From Sporomusa acidovorans (GTDB lineage: Bacteria; Bacillota; Negativicutes; Sporomusales; Sporomusaceae), in NCBI RefSeq assembly GCF_002257695.2, contig NZ_CP155571.1: 64,000 bases of DNA; one strand, given 5' to 3'. The position numbers were made by a program, and so were the translations under genes. Positions 26,511 through 34,963 of the stretch are shown here, piece after piece. The notes under the pieces were generated by a model that was given only the letters and a program-made list of their open reading frames with translations, ran no database searches and was not told the DNA's origin. Positions within the stretch are counted from its first letter, which is position 1. Every line of letters begins with the position of its first letter.

Positions 26511-26526
26511 TGCAAATCACATGCCA
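26511..26526 (-). promoter_or_regulatory. Sigma-54 promoter for the URO-D-family gene
   Basis: TGGCATGTGATTTGCA on the minus strand matches the -24/-12 consensus (TGGCA...TTGCA) with exact spacing, about 35 bp before the ribosome-binding site. A sigma-54 activator gene is divergently transcribed next door. Confidence 0.88.
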
Positions 26527-26595
26527 ACAAATAATTTCCCTAATATGTCAGTGTTTACCGTTAATTTCAATATGATTCTTTGCAATATATTGACT

Positions 26596-26647
26596 TTTTT
26601 GCAACATTTATTGAGAAAAAGTGTAACCTTTTTGCAACATTTATTGA
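26596..26647. promoter_or_regulatory. Tandem activator-binding sites (19-bp direct repeats)
   Basis: The 19-base element TTTTTGCAACATTTATTGA occurs at 26596-26614 and again at 26629-26647, identical, with a 33-bp period (about three helical turns, so on the same DNA face). They lie about 70-120 bp upstream of the -24/-12 promoter, the usual place for enhancer-like activator sites. Confidence 0.8.
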
Positions 26648-26765
26648 ATTATTCGAAACAATATAATAATTTTCGCTTGTCCGGAGAAGGAAATTGTATA
26701 TACAGCGTCGTAACATATTCAATAAAGCTTAGGTGGTTTTGAGTATCCGTGATTGGAGGTGCCTT

Positions 26766-28196
26766 ATGCCACAAAAGTCAAATTTTCCAATGCAGCAGGA
26801 AATTAGCCAAAAATCAAATAGTAAGGATAAGGTAATCTTCGTTACCGATCAAAAGGGCAATTTGCTTCTTTCTAATACGAAAGCTTCTATAACAATCGGT
26901 GTCCCCATGGAGCAACTGCTCCATTTAAATATGCGAGAACTTATCCGCAACGGCAATATCAATACTTCCTACACCTTGCAAGCCGCCAAAAACAGACGTG
27001 TTGAGCAAGGCTTGGTTACCACCAAATTTAAATCCGAATTACTGGCGGTAAGCACCCCTATTTTAGATAACAATAAGGTACTCTATCTTCTAACCTTTTG
27101 CGTGCCGACCCCTTCACAGAATTTAGCCCGGCTAAGCACTCCGGATCTAAAAAGTAAAAGTATCTCTGCCAATCGCTTTAGGGGACTAGCTTTGTGTCCT
27201 GAGAATATTGTTGCCGAAAGCGATGCGATGAAGGCCATACTGCGCATAGCCTACACCGCTTCCCAAACCGACAGCCCGGTTATTCTTTACGGAGAGTCAG
27301 GCACCGGCAAAGAAGTATTAGCGCAATATATCCACCGTCAAAGCAACCGTTCTAAAGGAGCATTTATTGCCATCAATTGTGCTACTTTGTCAGAATCCTT
27401 AGCCGAAGCGGAACTTTTTGGTTACGAGAAGGGAGCCTTCACCGGTGCCCAGGCTCAAGGGAAAATCGGCTTAATTGAGGCTGCAGCCGGTGGAACCTTA
27501 TTCTTGGATGAAATCGCTGAATTGCCCCAGGCATTACAGGCTAAGCTGCTGCGTGTCCTGGAGGCGGGTGAAATTCGCCGGCTTGGCAGTTGTGTAAATC
27601 GCACGATCGATTTCCGGCTTATTGCCGCAACCAATAAAAATCTCAAACAAATGACCGAAGAGGGGACCTTCCGCTCCGACCTTTTTTATCGCTTAAACGT
27701 AATTAACATCGTATTGCCTCCCTTACGGGAAAGGCCTGAAGACATTACCATGCTGGCCATGAAATTTTTGCGGGACTTCAACAGCAAATACAATCTCTCC
27801 GTCAACCTGGATATTGATACGTTAACCGCTTTTTATCGTTATGACTGGCCGGGAAATGTACGGGAATTACGTAACGAAGTGGAAAAATATGTTATCTCCA
27901 ATATTCAGGACACCCCGCAGCTATTCTTAGAAGCAATGTCAGGTATGGCTAAAAATATTTCACAGCCGGAGTATGCGAAATTTTTAGGAGCTCAGGCTCC
28001 CCTTAAAGAAACCATGCGCCAGTTTGAAGAACAATATATAAACAGCGTTCTTAAAGTGTGCAATTTCCAAATGAGCAAGGCTGCTGATCGCCTAGGCATT
28101 TGCCGGACCGTATTGTATCGAAAAATAAAAGCCTATTCTATTGCCAGAAATCCCAGAAAGCACGCTTCCCAGACACAAAAGCAAAACCAGCCTTAA
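26766..28196 (+). CDS. Sigma-54-dependent transcriptional activator with PAS-like sensor domain
   Basis: A 476-residue activator. Residues about 15-100 are a PAS-like sensing region (KVIFVTDQKGNLLLSNTKA). Residues about 150-380 are the AAA+ domain: Walker A GESGTGKE, the sigma-54 contact loop GAFTGA, Walker B GGTLFLDEI and the R-finger region FYRLNVINIVLPPLRERPED. The C-terminal Fis-type helix-turn-helix is KAADRLGICRTVLYRKIK. ATG 26766 with GGAGGTG upstream. It lacks a phosphorylated receiver, so it likely senses a ligand directly. Divergent to the URO-D-family gene and presumably its activator through the 19-bp repeats. Confidence 0.93.
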   Translation: MPQKSNFPMQQEISQKSNSKDKVIFVTDQKGNLLLSNTKASITIGVPMEQLLHLNMRELIRNGNINTSYTLQAAKNRRVEQGLVTTKFKSELLAVSTPILDNNKVLYLLTFCVPTPSQNLARLSTPDLKSKSISANRFRGLALCPENIVAESDAMKAILRIAYTASQTDSPVILYGESGTGKEVLAQYIHRQSNRSKGAFIAINCATLSESLAEAELFGYEKGAFTGAQAQGKIGLIEAAAGGTLFLDEIAELPQALQAKLLRVLEAGEIRRLGSCVNRTIDFRLIAATNKNLKQMTEEGTFRSDLFYRLNVINIVLPPLRERPEDITMLAMKFLRDFNSKYNLSVNLDIDTLTAFYRYDWPGNVRELRNEVEKYVISNIQDTPQLFLEAMSGMAKNISQPEYAKFLGAQAPLKETMRQFEEQYINSVLKVCNFQMSKAADRLGICRTVLYRKIKAYSIARNPRKHASQTQKQNQP

Positions 28197-28208
28197 TAGA
28201 CATAAAAC

Positions 28209-28268
28209 AGGAATGCCCGCTTATAGAATTTAGGTTAAAAATTCCATAAACGGCATTCCTGTTTTTAC
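28209..28268 (+). terminator. Terminator of the sigma-54 activator gene
   Basis: AGGAATGCC pairs with GGCATTCCT, the stem extended by TTATAGAAT / ATTCCATAA, followed by GTTTTTAC. Confidence 0.75.
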
Positions 28269-28344
28269 TTCTTACCATTCACTCTCCCAAGTCATCCATT
28301 TAGAATATGACGGGAGTTTTATATATAAATCTCTTAATATATCG

Positions 28345-28875
28345 TCAGATATCAAGTGCCGCATGGTATCCCTGATAGATGGCAGCCGTTATAGTAGATG
28401 CGGACACACAATCGCCAATCTGGGCAACATAGGGTGCACTATCAATTAACTCTTCTACATCCTTTCTCCTTGCTTGCTGGCCGAGCGCACAGATTACGGT
28501 AGTACCGGGCACAAGCTGTTCCTCACCATTTGCATCAGCACATACAACCCCTTCTTCCGTTACCCGTAATCCTTTATAACCGGTATGAACACGGATTTTA
28601 CTTGTTTCGATCTCTTTTAATAAAATCGGGCGATGTCTGATATTAGCATCAGGAGCCAGTTCTGTTCTCATTTCCACCAGCTGCACCTCTTTACCTTCCC
28701 GGCTAAGATGCAGGGCTATTTCGCAGCCTGCCAGACCGCCCCCCAGTACGACTACTTGCTCAGTCACCTTCTCTTTTTCCAGATAATAGTCGTTCACAGG
28801 AACAAACATAGATGGATGTGTGACGCTGAACCCTCGCTGGTAGGTTCCTGCGGATATATGAAGTAAATCAATACT
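28345..28875 (-). pseudogene. NADH:flavin oxidoreductase (OYE/enoate reductase family) remnant
   Basis: The leftward frame begins without a start at 28875 with SIDLLHISAGTYQRGFSVTH, part of the FMN-binding barrel of 2,4-dienoyl-CoA/enoate reductases. It then jumps to the dinucleotide-binding domain (VTEQVVVLGGGLAGCEIALH) and ends with QIGDCVSASTITAAIYQGYH. An intact protein is about 650 residues; here most of the barrel and the FeS region are gone and two parts are joined in frame. The open segment from ATG 28809 is only 154 residues. I regard it as a dead gene. Confidence 0.8.
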
Positions 28876-28886
28876 TCATTGAATCC

Positions 28887-29123
28887 ATGACTAAAGAAAC
28901 CATTCTTAAGCAATTTCGTTATCAATTAGCTCAGCGGCAAGAAAAATTAAAAAAATTAGAGGCGACAATGACGCAGCATCCCTACGCCAAGGCTATTACA
29001 AATATTACTTCTCCCTTGTATGGAGACTATATTGTGCTAAAAGGCGCTATCATGAGAGAACGCACCTACATAGACTGGTTGCTGGAATGTATGAATGAAA
29101 TTGAACACTTTAATAAAAATTGA
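28887..29123 (+). CDS. Small protein of unknown function (78 residues)
   Basis: MTKETILKQFRYQLAQRQEK followed by a helical, charged body (KKLEATMTQ, then GDYIVLKGAIMRERTYIDW). No family recognised. The start has no clear ribosome-binding site, so expression is doubtful, though the amino-acid composition looks real. It sits between gene remnants. Confidence 0.45.
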   Translation: MTKETILKQFRYQLAQRQEKLKKLEATMTQHPYAKAITNITSPLYGDYIVLKGAIMRERTYIDWLLECMNEIEHFNKN

Positions 29124-29198
29124 TTCAGTTGCCCATTTGCCTTAGGTTGTTTGGGCAAGGCCTTTTTCCCGTCAGTGGTTCTTACTCTTCCGTAAGCA

Positions 29199-29262
29199 AA
29201 AAACTCCTCTCTAAGGCAGACCTCGTCTTCGTTTTTGTCTGCTTTAGAGAGGAGTTTTTTTT
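29199..29262. terminator. Long bidirectional terminator
   Basis: AAAAAACTCCTCTCTAAGGC pairs with GCTTTAGAGAGGAGTTTTTT through about 20 bp, with A and T runs on either side. It insulates the small ORF from the TauE remnant. Confidence 0.9.
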
Positions 29263-29287
29263 ATATGCGGCTGTCGTCACTATTTTC

Positions 29288-29528
29288 TTATTGCAACACT
29301 CCGTGCGCCTTCATAAAAAGACCGATAGCCAATCCAAAACCAATGAAGATAATGCAAACGCGCAAAATCTTTTCATTGACCCGCTTGAGGGCATAAGCCC
29401 CTATCTGGCCTCCGGCAATCGATGCGGCAGAAGCGACAAAAATTTGACTCCACGCCACCCCACTGGAAAAAAGAAAAATCAAAACAGCGGAAGCGTTCAT
29501 TACTTTATATTTTTTGGAAATTCTTAAC
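29288..29528 (-). pseudogene. TauE/SafE-family permease, C-terminal remnant
   Basis: A leftward fragment reads KVMNASAVLIFLFSSGVAWS, then ASIAGGQIGAYALKRVNEKI and ends FIGFGLAIGLFMKAHG at 29288. These are the last three helices of a TauE/SafE sulfite-exporter-type permease of about 250 residues; the rest is missing. The frame is closed by a stop just upstream of 29528. Confidence 0.75.
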
Positions 29529-29741
29529 TAATTCGACACAATCGTTTTCACCGGTTGAGTTGCGCCATCCCCAAATGCTGCACCAAATCTTGTTTCCAGA
29601 TCTTACATCTACGTCATTGAAACCGGGAATTCTTGACGGATGACAATTAGTTTAGTAGAATTATCCCTATCGATAAGCAACATACCTTGTGAAAACAGCA
29701 GCCTTATTGATTTTCCGACTATGATCTAAGGCGGTGAGCTT

Positions 29742-30245
29742 ATGCTGAAAAATTATAAACCGTATATAGTAGGAGCCACTGCAATGTTTTTCCTGTTGTC
29801 AGGACTTTATCTGCTCCTTCTTGCCCCCAAGTCAACTACTACCTCACCGGTAAAACCGGAAACAGTGCAAACAACGCTTCCTGCCGGTACTGTGACCATT
29901 ACCCCTTTACCTTCTCTAAGAATTATCCGGGGAGAGAGTGTGCCTTTTGAGGGCAAGGCTGAATTTAAACAGGCAATTGCCGGCAATTTTGCGCAAGATA
30001 TAGCCATTATAAATTTTCAGGCTACCGGTGAAAACTCGGAAAAATCGTTCATTAAAATCGTCTGGGAAAATGGCGAAGTTGAAAAATTATATCCCGGAAC
30101 CACTAATAAGAAGTTTTCTGCCAACAGGCGAGCATCAGAAATTACTGTAAACGGTTATAGCATGCACGAACGGCGTATCTTTAAAAACTCTAACCGGAAA
30201 GGCACACTTACCTGGGAAATCCGCTATGAGCCGGTTGAAAAATAA
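29742..30245 (+). CDS. Membrane-anchored protein of unknown function
   Basis: A 167-residue protein. Residues 6-27 form one membrane helix (VGATAMFFLLSGLYLLLLAP), probably an uncleaved anchor, followed by a proline- and threonine-rich linker and a predicted extracytoplasmic beta-rich domain (GNFAQDIAIINFQATGENSE). No family recognised. Monocistronic and followed by a strong terminator. Confidence 0.7.
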   Translation: MLKNYKPYIVGATAMFFLLSGLYLLLLAPKSTTTSPVKPETVQTTLPAGTVTITPLPSLRIIRGESVPFEGKAEFKQAIAGNFAQDIAIINFQATGENSEKSFIKIVWENGEVEKLYPGTTNKKFSANRRASEITVNGYSMHERRIFKNSNRKGTLTWEIRYEPVEK

Positions 30246-30262
30246 TCAGCGGTATTATAAAA

Positions 30263-30309
30263 GTGAGTCAAGGGAGCATATCAATTTCCCTCCGACTCAC
30301 TTTTTTTCT
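30263..30309 (+). terminator. Intrinsic terminator
   Basis: AGTGAGTC pairs with GACTCACT with an inner GGGA / TCCC arm, followed by seven T. Confidence 0.85.
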
Positions 30310-30316
30310 TGAATAC

Positions 30317-30652
30317 TTATCGAACAATCATTACCGGTGTTCCAACCGGAACTGTACGGGACAGTTCCAGTACATCCTGATTATACATGCGAATACAGCC
30401 GTGGGAAACATATTTGCCAATTGACGACGGGTCATTCGTTCCGTGAATGCCATAGTGCGGTATGCTTAAACCCATCCACATGACCCCAAAAGGCCCCCCG
30501 GGGTTTGGTGACTTGCTAATGATCGTATAAGTACCAGTAGGCGTAGGCGTAAGCATTTTACCAATCCCGACAGGATAGGATCTTACAGGCGATCTGTTTT
30601 TATAAAGGGTAAGCCTTCTTGCCGCTAGCGTCACCGTAATTGAATAAGCCAT
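30317..30652 (-). CDS. Minimal L,D-transpeptidase (YkuD domain)
   Basis: A 111-residue protein that is almost only the YkuD catalytic domain: SITVTLAARRLTLY at the start, PTGTYTI, HYGIHGTND and the active-site SHGCIRM with the catalytic cysteine. It forms 3-3 cross-links in peptidoglycan. No signal peptide or LysM domain is visible, which is short for the family. Similar stand-alone domains occur in sporulating Bacillota. Confidence 0.88.
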   Translation of the reverse strand: MAYSITVTLAARRLTLYKNRSPVRSYPVGIGKMLTPTPTGTYTIISKSPNPGGPFGVMWMGLSIPHYGIHGTNDPSSIGKYVSHGCIRMYNQDVLELSRTVPVGTPVMIVR

Positions 30653-30719
30653 GCGATCACCTCCTGTTTATCATATGCACAACAGGAGGCAAGAGAATAT
30701 ACGTAAGGTCTGGAGCCCA

Positions 30720-30919
30720 CTACCGCAGTGCCTGTTTACAGGATTTCCTTTCCTTATTAACAAGCATGATGCCACTTAGGATAAGAATCATTCCAACAGC
30801 CGTGTTCCAATAGATTGGCTCTTTTAGCAAAATTACGCCTGACAGCACGCCAATAACGGGAATAGCCAGAACAGAAGTTGACGCTTTAGCTGCTTCTGTA
30901 TGAGCTAAAATATTTACTC
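30720..30919 (-). pseudogene. EamA (DMT) transporter, C-terminal remnant
   Basis: A leftward frame with no start reads AHTEAAKASTSVLAIPVIGV, then LLKEPIYWNTAVGMILILSG and ends at a TAG at 30720. These are the last two helices of an EamA/RhaT-type drug/metabolite transporter; the other eight are gone. Confidence 0.75.
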
Positions 30920-30978
30920 AAAAACTATCCCTCCATCATCGCCTCTTCCTTCATTACGCAAGAGTCAGAGCTATCATG

Positions 30979-31857
30979 CTATCTCGATTTATCGTTTTTT
31001 GCACATATAATAGATAAATTGGCAATATGCAGAGCGCTTGCAACCGCTTCACATTTTGCCATAAACAGGAAGAATATGTTTCCCCGGTCGATTTCGCTCA
31101 GGCTTTCAAAATTTCCCTGCCCTTTGGCTATGATCACATCGGCCTGGTAAAAAACATCCCGGAAATCTTGGGTTGTTCTTTCCACAACAGTGCCCAGTGA
31201 ACCATCACCATTGCTAATGACTTCAGCCACATCCTCCATGTGTACCCACGCAGCATCCTCGACTGTAACATCATTGACAATTGGCTTTCCTCTCACACCA
31301 AAATAAACCGTAATGCCGGGGAAAATTGCTTTGATATTTTCAATAAAAATTTTATCAAGCACTATTTCACCGCAGTTATCCCCTAAATAAAGAAGAGTAT
31401 CCGCAGCTTTCAGCTTTTCGTACAAGTCCTTACTGTCATCGATAGCTAACGGTTGTTGGTTGGCAGCGGTAATTTTATTCAGCAGCATGTTTTCATCAAA
31501 CGCATGGTTAGCGGCAAAATCTATGAGATTAGCCGTAATAGCAATCTTTAACGCCGCCTCAAACTTGTCATTCGACCGGTTAATTAACGCTCTGATTTTT
31601 CCTGCCATGCTGCTAAGTTCGCTATTATAGTAGCGCTTTATTTCCCGGTAAGGATCTTTATTCTTAACATGGCCGGTAATAATATCCCAGGTCCCCCTAA
31701 TAACTTCCGGATTAGACCTTTTATAATCGGCAGCATGCAGGTACCCCAATACGCGGCGCATAATAATTTCTTTGTTAGCCGCATCCAGGTTAAGAAGATC
31801 TGTTACAGTTAAAACTTGCCTGATATTGCAAAGTATGCAATTAAGATTAAGGTCCAT
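30979..31857 (-). CDS. ARMT1-like / DUF89 family protein
   Basis: A 292-residue protein of the DUF89 damage-control phosphatase family. Signature motifs are the N-terminal cysteine pair MDLNLNCILCNIRQVL, the metal-binding LLYLGDNCGEIVLD, the central VNDVTVEDA and KGQGNFESL. Family members are metal-dependent phosphatases acting on damaged phospho-metabolites; the bacterial Cys-type substrate is not known. Single leftward gene. Confidence 0.88.
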   Translation of the reverse strand: MDLNLNCILCNIRQVLTVTDLLNLDAANKEIIMRRVLGYLHAADYKRSNPEVIRGTWDIITGHVKNKDPYREIKRYYNSELSSMAGKIRALINRSNDKFEAALKIAITANLIDFAANHAFDENMLLNKITAANQQPLAIDDSKDLYEKLKAADTLLYLGDNCGEIVLDKIFIENIKAIFPGITVYFGVRGKPIVNDVTVEDAAWVHMEDVAEVISNGDGSLGTVVERTTQDFRDVFYQADVIIAKGQGNFESLSEIDRGNIFFLFMAKCEAVASALHIANLSIICAKNDKSR

Positions 31858-31898
31858 CCCGGTAATCCCCCTATTTCAAAATTCCGTTTACCGCTCTT

Positions 31899-32192
31899 TT
31901 AGGATAACACAAGTAAAAGCTTTTTTTCATACAAATAGGTTATTAATTTCGGGCTTAGAATACTATCTAATCCATAATTAAGGTCTTCCGAACAAAAATT
32001 GAATTTCTCAAATAGAGAGTCATTTTTCGGCAGGATTTTTATAAACGCTTCAAGAAAAGGTAAGATGAGTTCCGAGTCATTATTATCCATGTCGGAAGTG
32101 ATGACCGAAGGGTATGAAAAGTAATTTTTGTGCCTGCCCTTATTGTGCGAAGGAAGTCTAACAAAAAGGCTTCTTTTTTTATTTGGAATCAA
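31899..32192 (-). CDS. Small ORF of unknown function
   Basis: A 97-residue frame with a plausible acidic and hydrophobic mid-part (DMDNNDSELILPFLEAFIKI) but a basic, low-information N-terminus and no ribosome-binding site. It may be a degraded gene end. No family recognised. Confidence 0.3.
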   Translation of the reverse strand: MIPNKKRSLFVRLPSHNKGRHKNYFSYPSVITSDMDNNDSELILPFLEAFIKILPKNDSLFEKFNFCSEDLNYGLDSILSPKLITYLYEKKLLLVLS

Positions 32193-32357
32193 AGCTAAGG
32201 AGAAACTATTATAACCGCCATAAGTAAATAAATGGTACGTTGGAGATTAGGCACCAACTCTGCACCGACATATTTAATATAAAAAAGCAACGATCAAGTG
32301 TGTTGAAACTAACTGCATTACAATAAATAAGAACTATAGTGACAGGAGGATCATTTG

Positions 32358-32954
32358 ATGAAACCCAAATCATTAGAAGCAAAGAACAAAATCATCGATG
32401 CAGCCCTTGAACTGATGCAGCAACAAGGTTATGAAGGCATGACAGTTGAAGAAATAATAACAGCTGCCAATATTTCTGTGGGAACCTTTTATCACTATTT
32501 TAAATCCAAAGCAGATATTCTTCAAGAAGCATTCAGAACTATGGATAAGTACTTTGAAGAATATGTTGTCGGCAAATTAGGCGACGAACATTCTTCTATA
32601 GATCGGATTACCCAATTTTTCCATCATTATGCACTACATACTACCACTGTCGGCATAGATAATATCCGCTCCATTTATAGCATGAATAACCCTATGTTCA
32701 AGACCAAACGGCAGATGGAAGTATTTTTAGAAGATATCATACACGACGGGCAGGCCAAAGGTGAAATAACGACCAGTATACCTGCTGAAGAAATCAGACG
32801 ATATTTTTTTATTTTGATTCGAGGCGTAATATTCGATTGGTGTGTCCATGCTGGCAGCTACAATCTTGAAGAAGAGGTCAACAAATATATTAAAATACAA
32901 ATCAATGCTTTCAAACCGTTATCCTCTGATATATCAAATAAAATACAAACTTGA
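32358..32954 (+). CDS. TetR/AcrR-family repressor
   Basis: A 198-residue regulator: residues 8-55 hold the TetR helix-turn-helix (KIIDAALELMQQQGYEGMTV, then ANISVGTFYHYFKSKADIL), and the rest is a helical ligand and dimer domain. ATG 32358 follows ACAGGAGGATC. A 14-bp inverted repeat overlaps a consensus promoter immediately after its stop, so it probably represses the downstream micro-gene rather than, or as well as, itself. Confidence 0.9.
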   Translation: MKPKSLEAKNKIIDAALELMQQQGYEGMTVEEIITAANISVGTFYHYFKSKADILQEAFRTMDKYFEEYVVGKLGDEHSSIDRITQFFHHYALHTTTVGIDNIRSIYSMNNPMFKTKRQMEVFLEDIIHDGQAKGEITTSIPAEEIRRYFFILIRGVIFDWCVHAGSYNLEEEVNKYIKIQINAFKPLSSDISNKIQT

Positions 32955-32979
32955 CAAAAAGTAGAATTGATTCTATAAT
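32951..32979 (+). promoter_or_regulatory. Consensus sigma-A promoter overlapping the tetR stop codon
   Basis: TTGACA (32951-32956), 17 bp, TATAAT (32974-32979): a perfect consensus. The -35 overlaps the tetR stop codon (TGA 32952-32954). It reads into the 38-residue membrane peptide gene. Confidence 0.85.
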
Positions 32980-32999
32980 TAATTCTAGAATCAATTCTA
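32962..32999. promoter_or_regulatory. Probable TetR operator, long inverted repeat
   Basis: TAGAATTGATTCTA pairs with its exact reverse complement TAGAATCAATTCTA across a short A/T spacer; each arm is itself nearly palindromic. It covers the spacer and -10 of the promoter, so binding would block transcription. Confidence 0.8.
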
Positions 33000-33062
33000 T
33001 TTATACATTTGATTCTTAGCCAAAAACCTTGCTTTATACAAATGTATATTTGAAAGGTGTGG

Positions 33063-33179
33063 ATGCGTATGGTAACTTATTGGACTTTGAATCTTGTTGC
33101 CTTTTTTGGTACCGCTCTAGTAGGGTTTCTTATTATGTTCGGCCTTGCGAATTTGGTAAATAAGTTATTTTATAAGTAA
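33063..33179 (+). CDS. 38-residue single-helix membrane peptide
   Basis: ATG 33063 (or the Met two codons later) opens MRMVTYWTLNLVAFFGTALV, then GFLIMFGLANLVNKLFYK, stop 33179. One membrane helix spans most of the peptide, with a basic C-terminus. AAAGGTGTGG upstream acts as ribosome-binding site. It is the only gene between the TetR-controlled promoter and a terminator, so it is likely a regulated small membrane protein, perhaps an efflux-related or toxic peptide. Confidence 0.65.
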   Translation: MRMVTYWTLNLVAFFGTALVGFLIMFGLANLVNKLFYK

Positions 33180-33226
33180 TTCTCAAAAACGAAAATAAAC
33201 AAATCAATATTGTTATGGTATCAAAA

Positions 33227-33272
33227 CATGAAAACTCCTGCCAAACCCGAACAAAGTTTGGCAGGAGTTTTC
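33227..33272. terminator. Bidirectional terminator
   Basis: AAAACTCCTGCCAAAC pairs with GTTTGGCAGGAGTTTT. It ends the micro-gene transcript and may serve the MATE gene from the other side. Confidence 0.88.
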
Positions 33273-33357
33273 CACATTTTTTGTACTATGAAGGGTAGAT
33301 AATATATTCTCATTCTTCCCTATCGGCGAGCTGATCAAAAGACCTGGCAATGAAAAT

Positions 33358-34704
33358 TCATATCTGACTCTTTCTTTGAACGCTTATGAGGCGCAATAAT
33401 AATACTGTCGCCCCAACAGCCAGTCCGACAATAAAACCAATCCAGTAGCCAAAGGGGCCAAACGTCTGGTGGTAAGACAGCATATACCCTACAGGCAGAC
33501 CAATAACCCAGTAAGATAGCAGCGCCATAATAAAAGTAACCTTGACGTCTTTATAGCCTCTTAACACTCCCTGGACAGGCGCCGCCACCGCATCAGACAA
33601 TTGGAAAAAGGCCGCGTACAGCAAAAAATGTTGTGTTAACACCAGTACATCAGCATCATTCGTATAAAGACTTGCTACTTCCTGGTTAAACACCAGCAAG
33701 CCTAATGCGCAAAAAATAGCGGCAAAAACGGCAAATCCGACTCCCATACGGGTATACTGCCGCGCATCCCGAAATCGCTTTGCGCCAACTTCGAAACCGA
33801 CAACAATCGTCAAGGCCATACTAATACTGAGCGGCAGCATATATACCAAGCTTGCAAAATTAATTGCAGCCTGATGGGCCGCGATCGTTACCGTACCAAA
33901 CCGCGCCATTAATATCGCCACTACCCCAAAGATGCTTGTTTCACAGAAAATAGCAAAACCGATCGGTACGCCGATGCGCAGCAGCTCTTGCCACGTTGCC
34001 AGCGAAACCGCATACCATTTGTTAAAAATGGCATAACCACGAAACTGTGGCATTCGCACAATTGTCAAGGCGCTAAACACAAGGATGAGCCAATAAGTAA
34101 GGGCAGAAGCATAGCCGGTTCCCACCCCGCCTAGGCGGGGAAAGCCCAGGTGACCAAAAACAAGCAAATAATTAAGTAGCACATTAACCGGCAAAGCCCC
34201 CAGCATAATCAGCATCGTTATGCGTGTATAGCCGAGTGTATCGATGAAACTGCGCAGCGCCGTACTAAGGAAAAGCGGAACCACGCCAAGCGCAATAGCC
34301 GCTAAAAACCGATAGGCAATATCCGCAACAACCGGTTCAAGTCCCATAAGCGAAAGGACCGGACCAGCCAAAACAATACCGGCCAGGATAACGATACCGG
34401 CGAGCACGACAGCCAGATAACATCCCTGCAATACAATAAAGGGCATTTCCTTATGTCGTCCCGCACCATTAAGCTGGGCAATGATCGGCGTAAGCGCCAT
34501 CAATATGCCATTAATTCCCGAAAAGACCGGCATCCAAAGGTTCGAACCAATCGCCACCCCTGCCAGGTCATGCTGACTGGCATGACCTGACATCATGGCA
34601 TCAAAAAAACTTAAAGAACATAACGATAGCTGTGTAATAAATATTGGTAGTAAAATTATCACCAACTGCCGGATTTTCTCTTGCAGCGTATAAGTTTGCT
34701 TCAT
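33358..34704 (-). CDS. MATE-family multidrug efflux transporter (NorM-like)
   Basis: A 448-residue membrane protein with 12 predicted helices in two similar halves. MATE landmarks are IFITQLSLCSLSFFDAMMSG near the N-terminus, PVNVLLNYLLVFGHLGFPRLG at mid-protein and FEVGAKRFRDARQYTRMG at the start of half two. It exports cationic compounds using sodium or protons. Single leftward gene starting 25-30 bp after a weak AGGTGTC site. Confidence 0.92.
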   Translation of the reverse strand: MKQTYTLQEKIRQLVIILLPIFITQLSLCSLSFFDAMMSGHASQHDLAGVAIGSNLWMPVFSGINGILMALTPIIAQLNGAGRHKEMPFIVLQGCYLAVVLAGIVILAGIVLAGPVLSLMGLEPVVADIAYRFLAAIALGVVPLFLSTALRSFIDTLGYTRITMLIMLGALPVNVLLNYLLVFGHLGFPRLGGVGTGYASALTYWLILVFSALTIVRMPQFRGYAIFNKWYAVSLATWQELLRIGVPIGFAIFCETSIFGVVAILMARFGTVTIAAHQAAINFASLVYMLPLSISMALTIVVGFEVGAKRFRDARQYTRMGVGFAVFAAIFCALGLLVFNQEVASLYTNDADVLVLTQHFLLYAAFFQLSDAVAAPVQGVLRGYKDVKVTFIMALLSYWVIGLPVGYMLSYHQTFGPFGYWIGFIVGLAVGATVLLLRLISVQRKSQI

Positions 34705-34875
34705 TATGACACCTCAACATCACGAAAACCATGGTTTTCCATCGATTACATTTTTTACCCAAGCCGCAGTAAATAATTATACGCGAAAGCAGCTCAAATA
34801 ACAATCTTATCTCTGCCATATTTTGTATAGCAGCGTGAACTGCCTGAAACTTAGGTTACGATGGGCAGGGTATCA

Positions 34876-34911
34876 AAAAAGGCACCTTACGCTTTGCGTA
34901 CAAGTGCCTTG
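34876..34911 (-). terminator. Terminator of the leuA-araC fusion gene
   Basis: AAGGCACTT..TACGC pairs with GCGTA..GGTGCCTT across a three-base loop, followed on the minus strand by six T. Confidence 0.85.
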
Positions 34912-34963
34912 GGGTCACGTATGCCGGCTGCATTAACCAGACAATGCAGGATTGTCACTTTGT

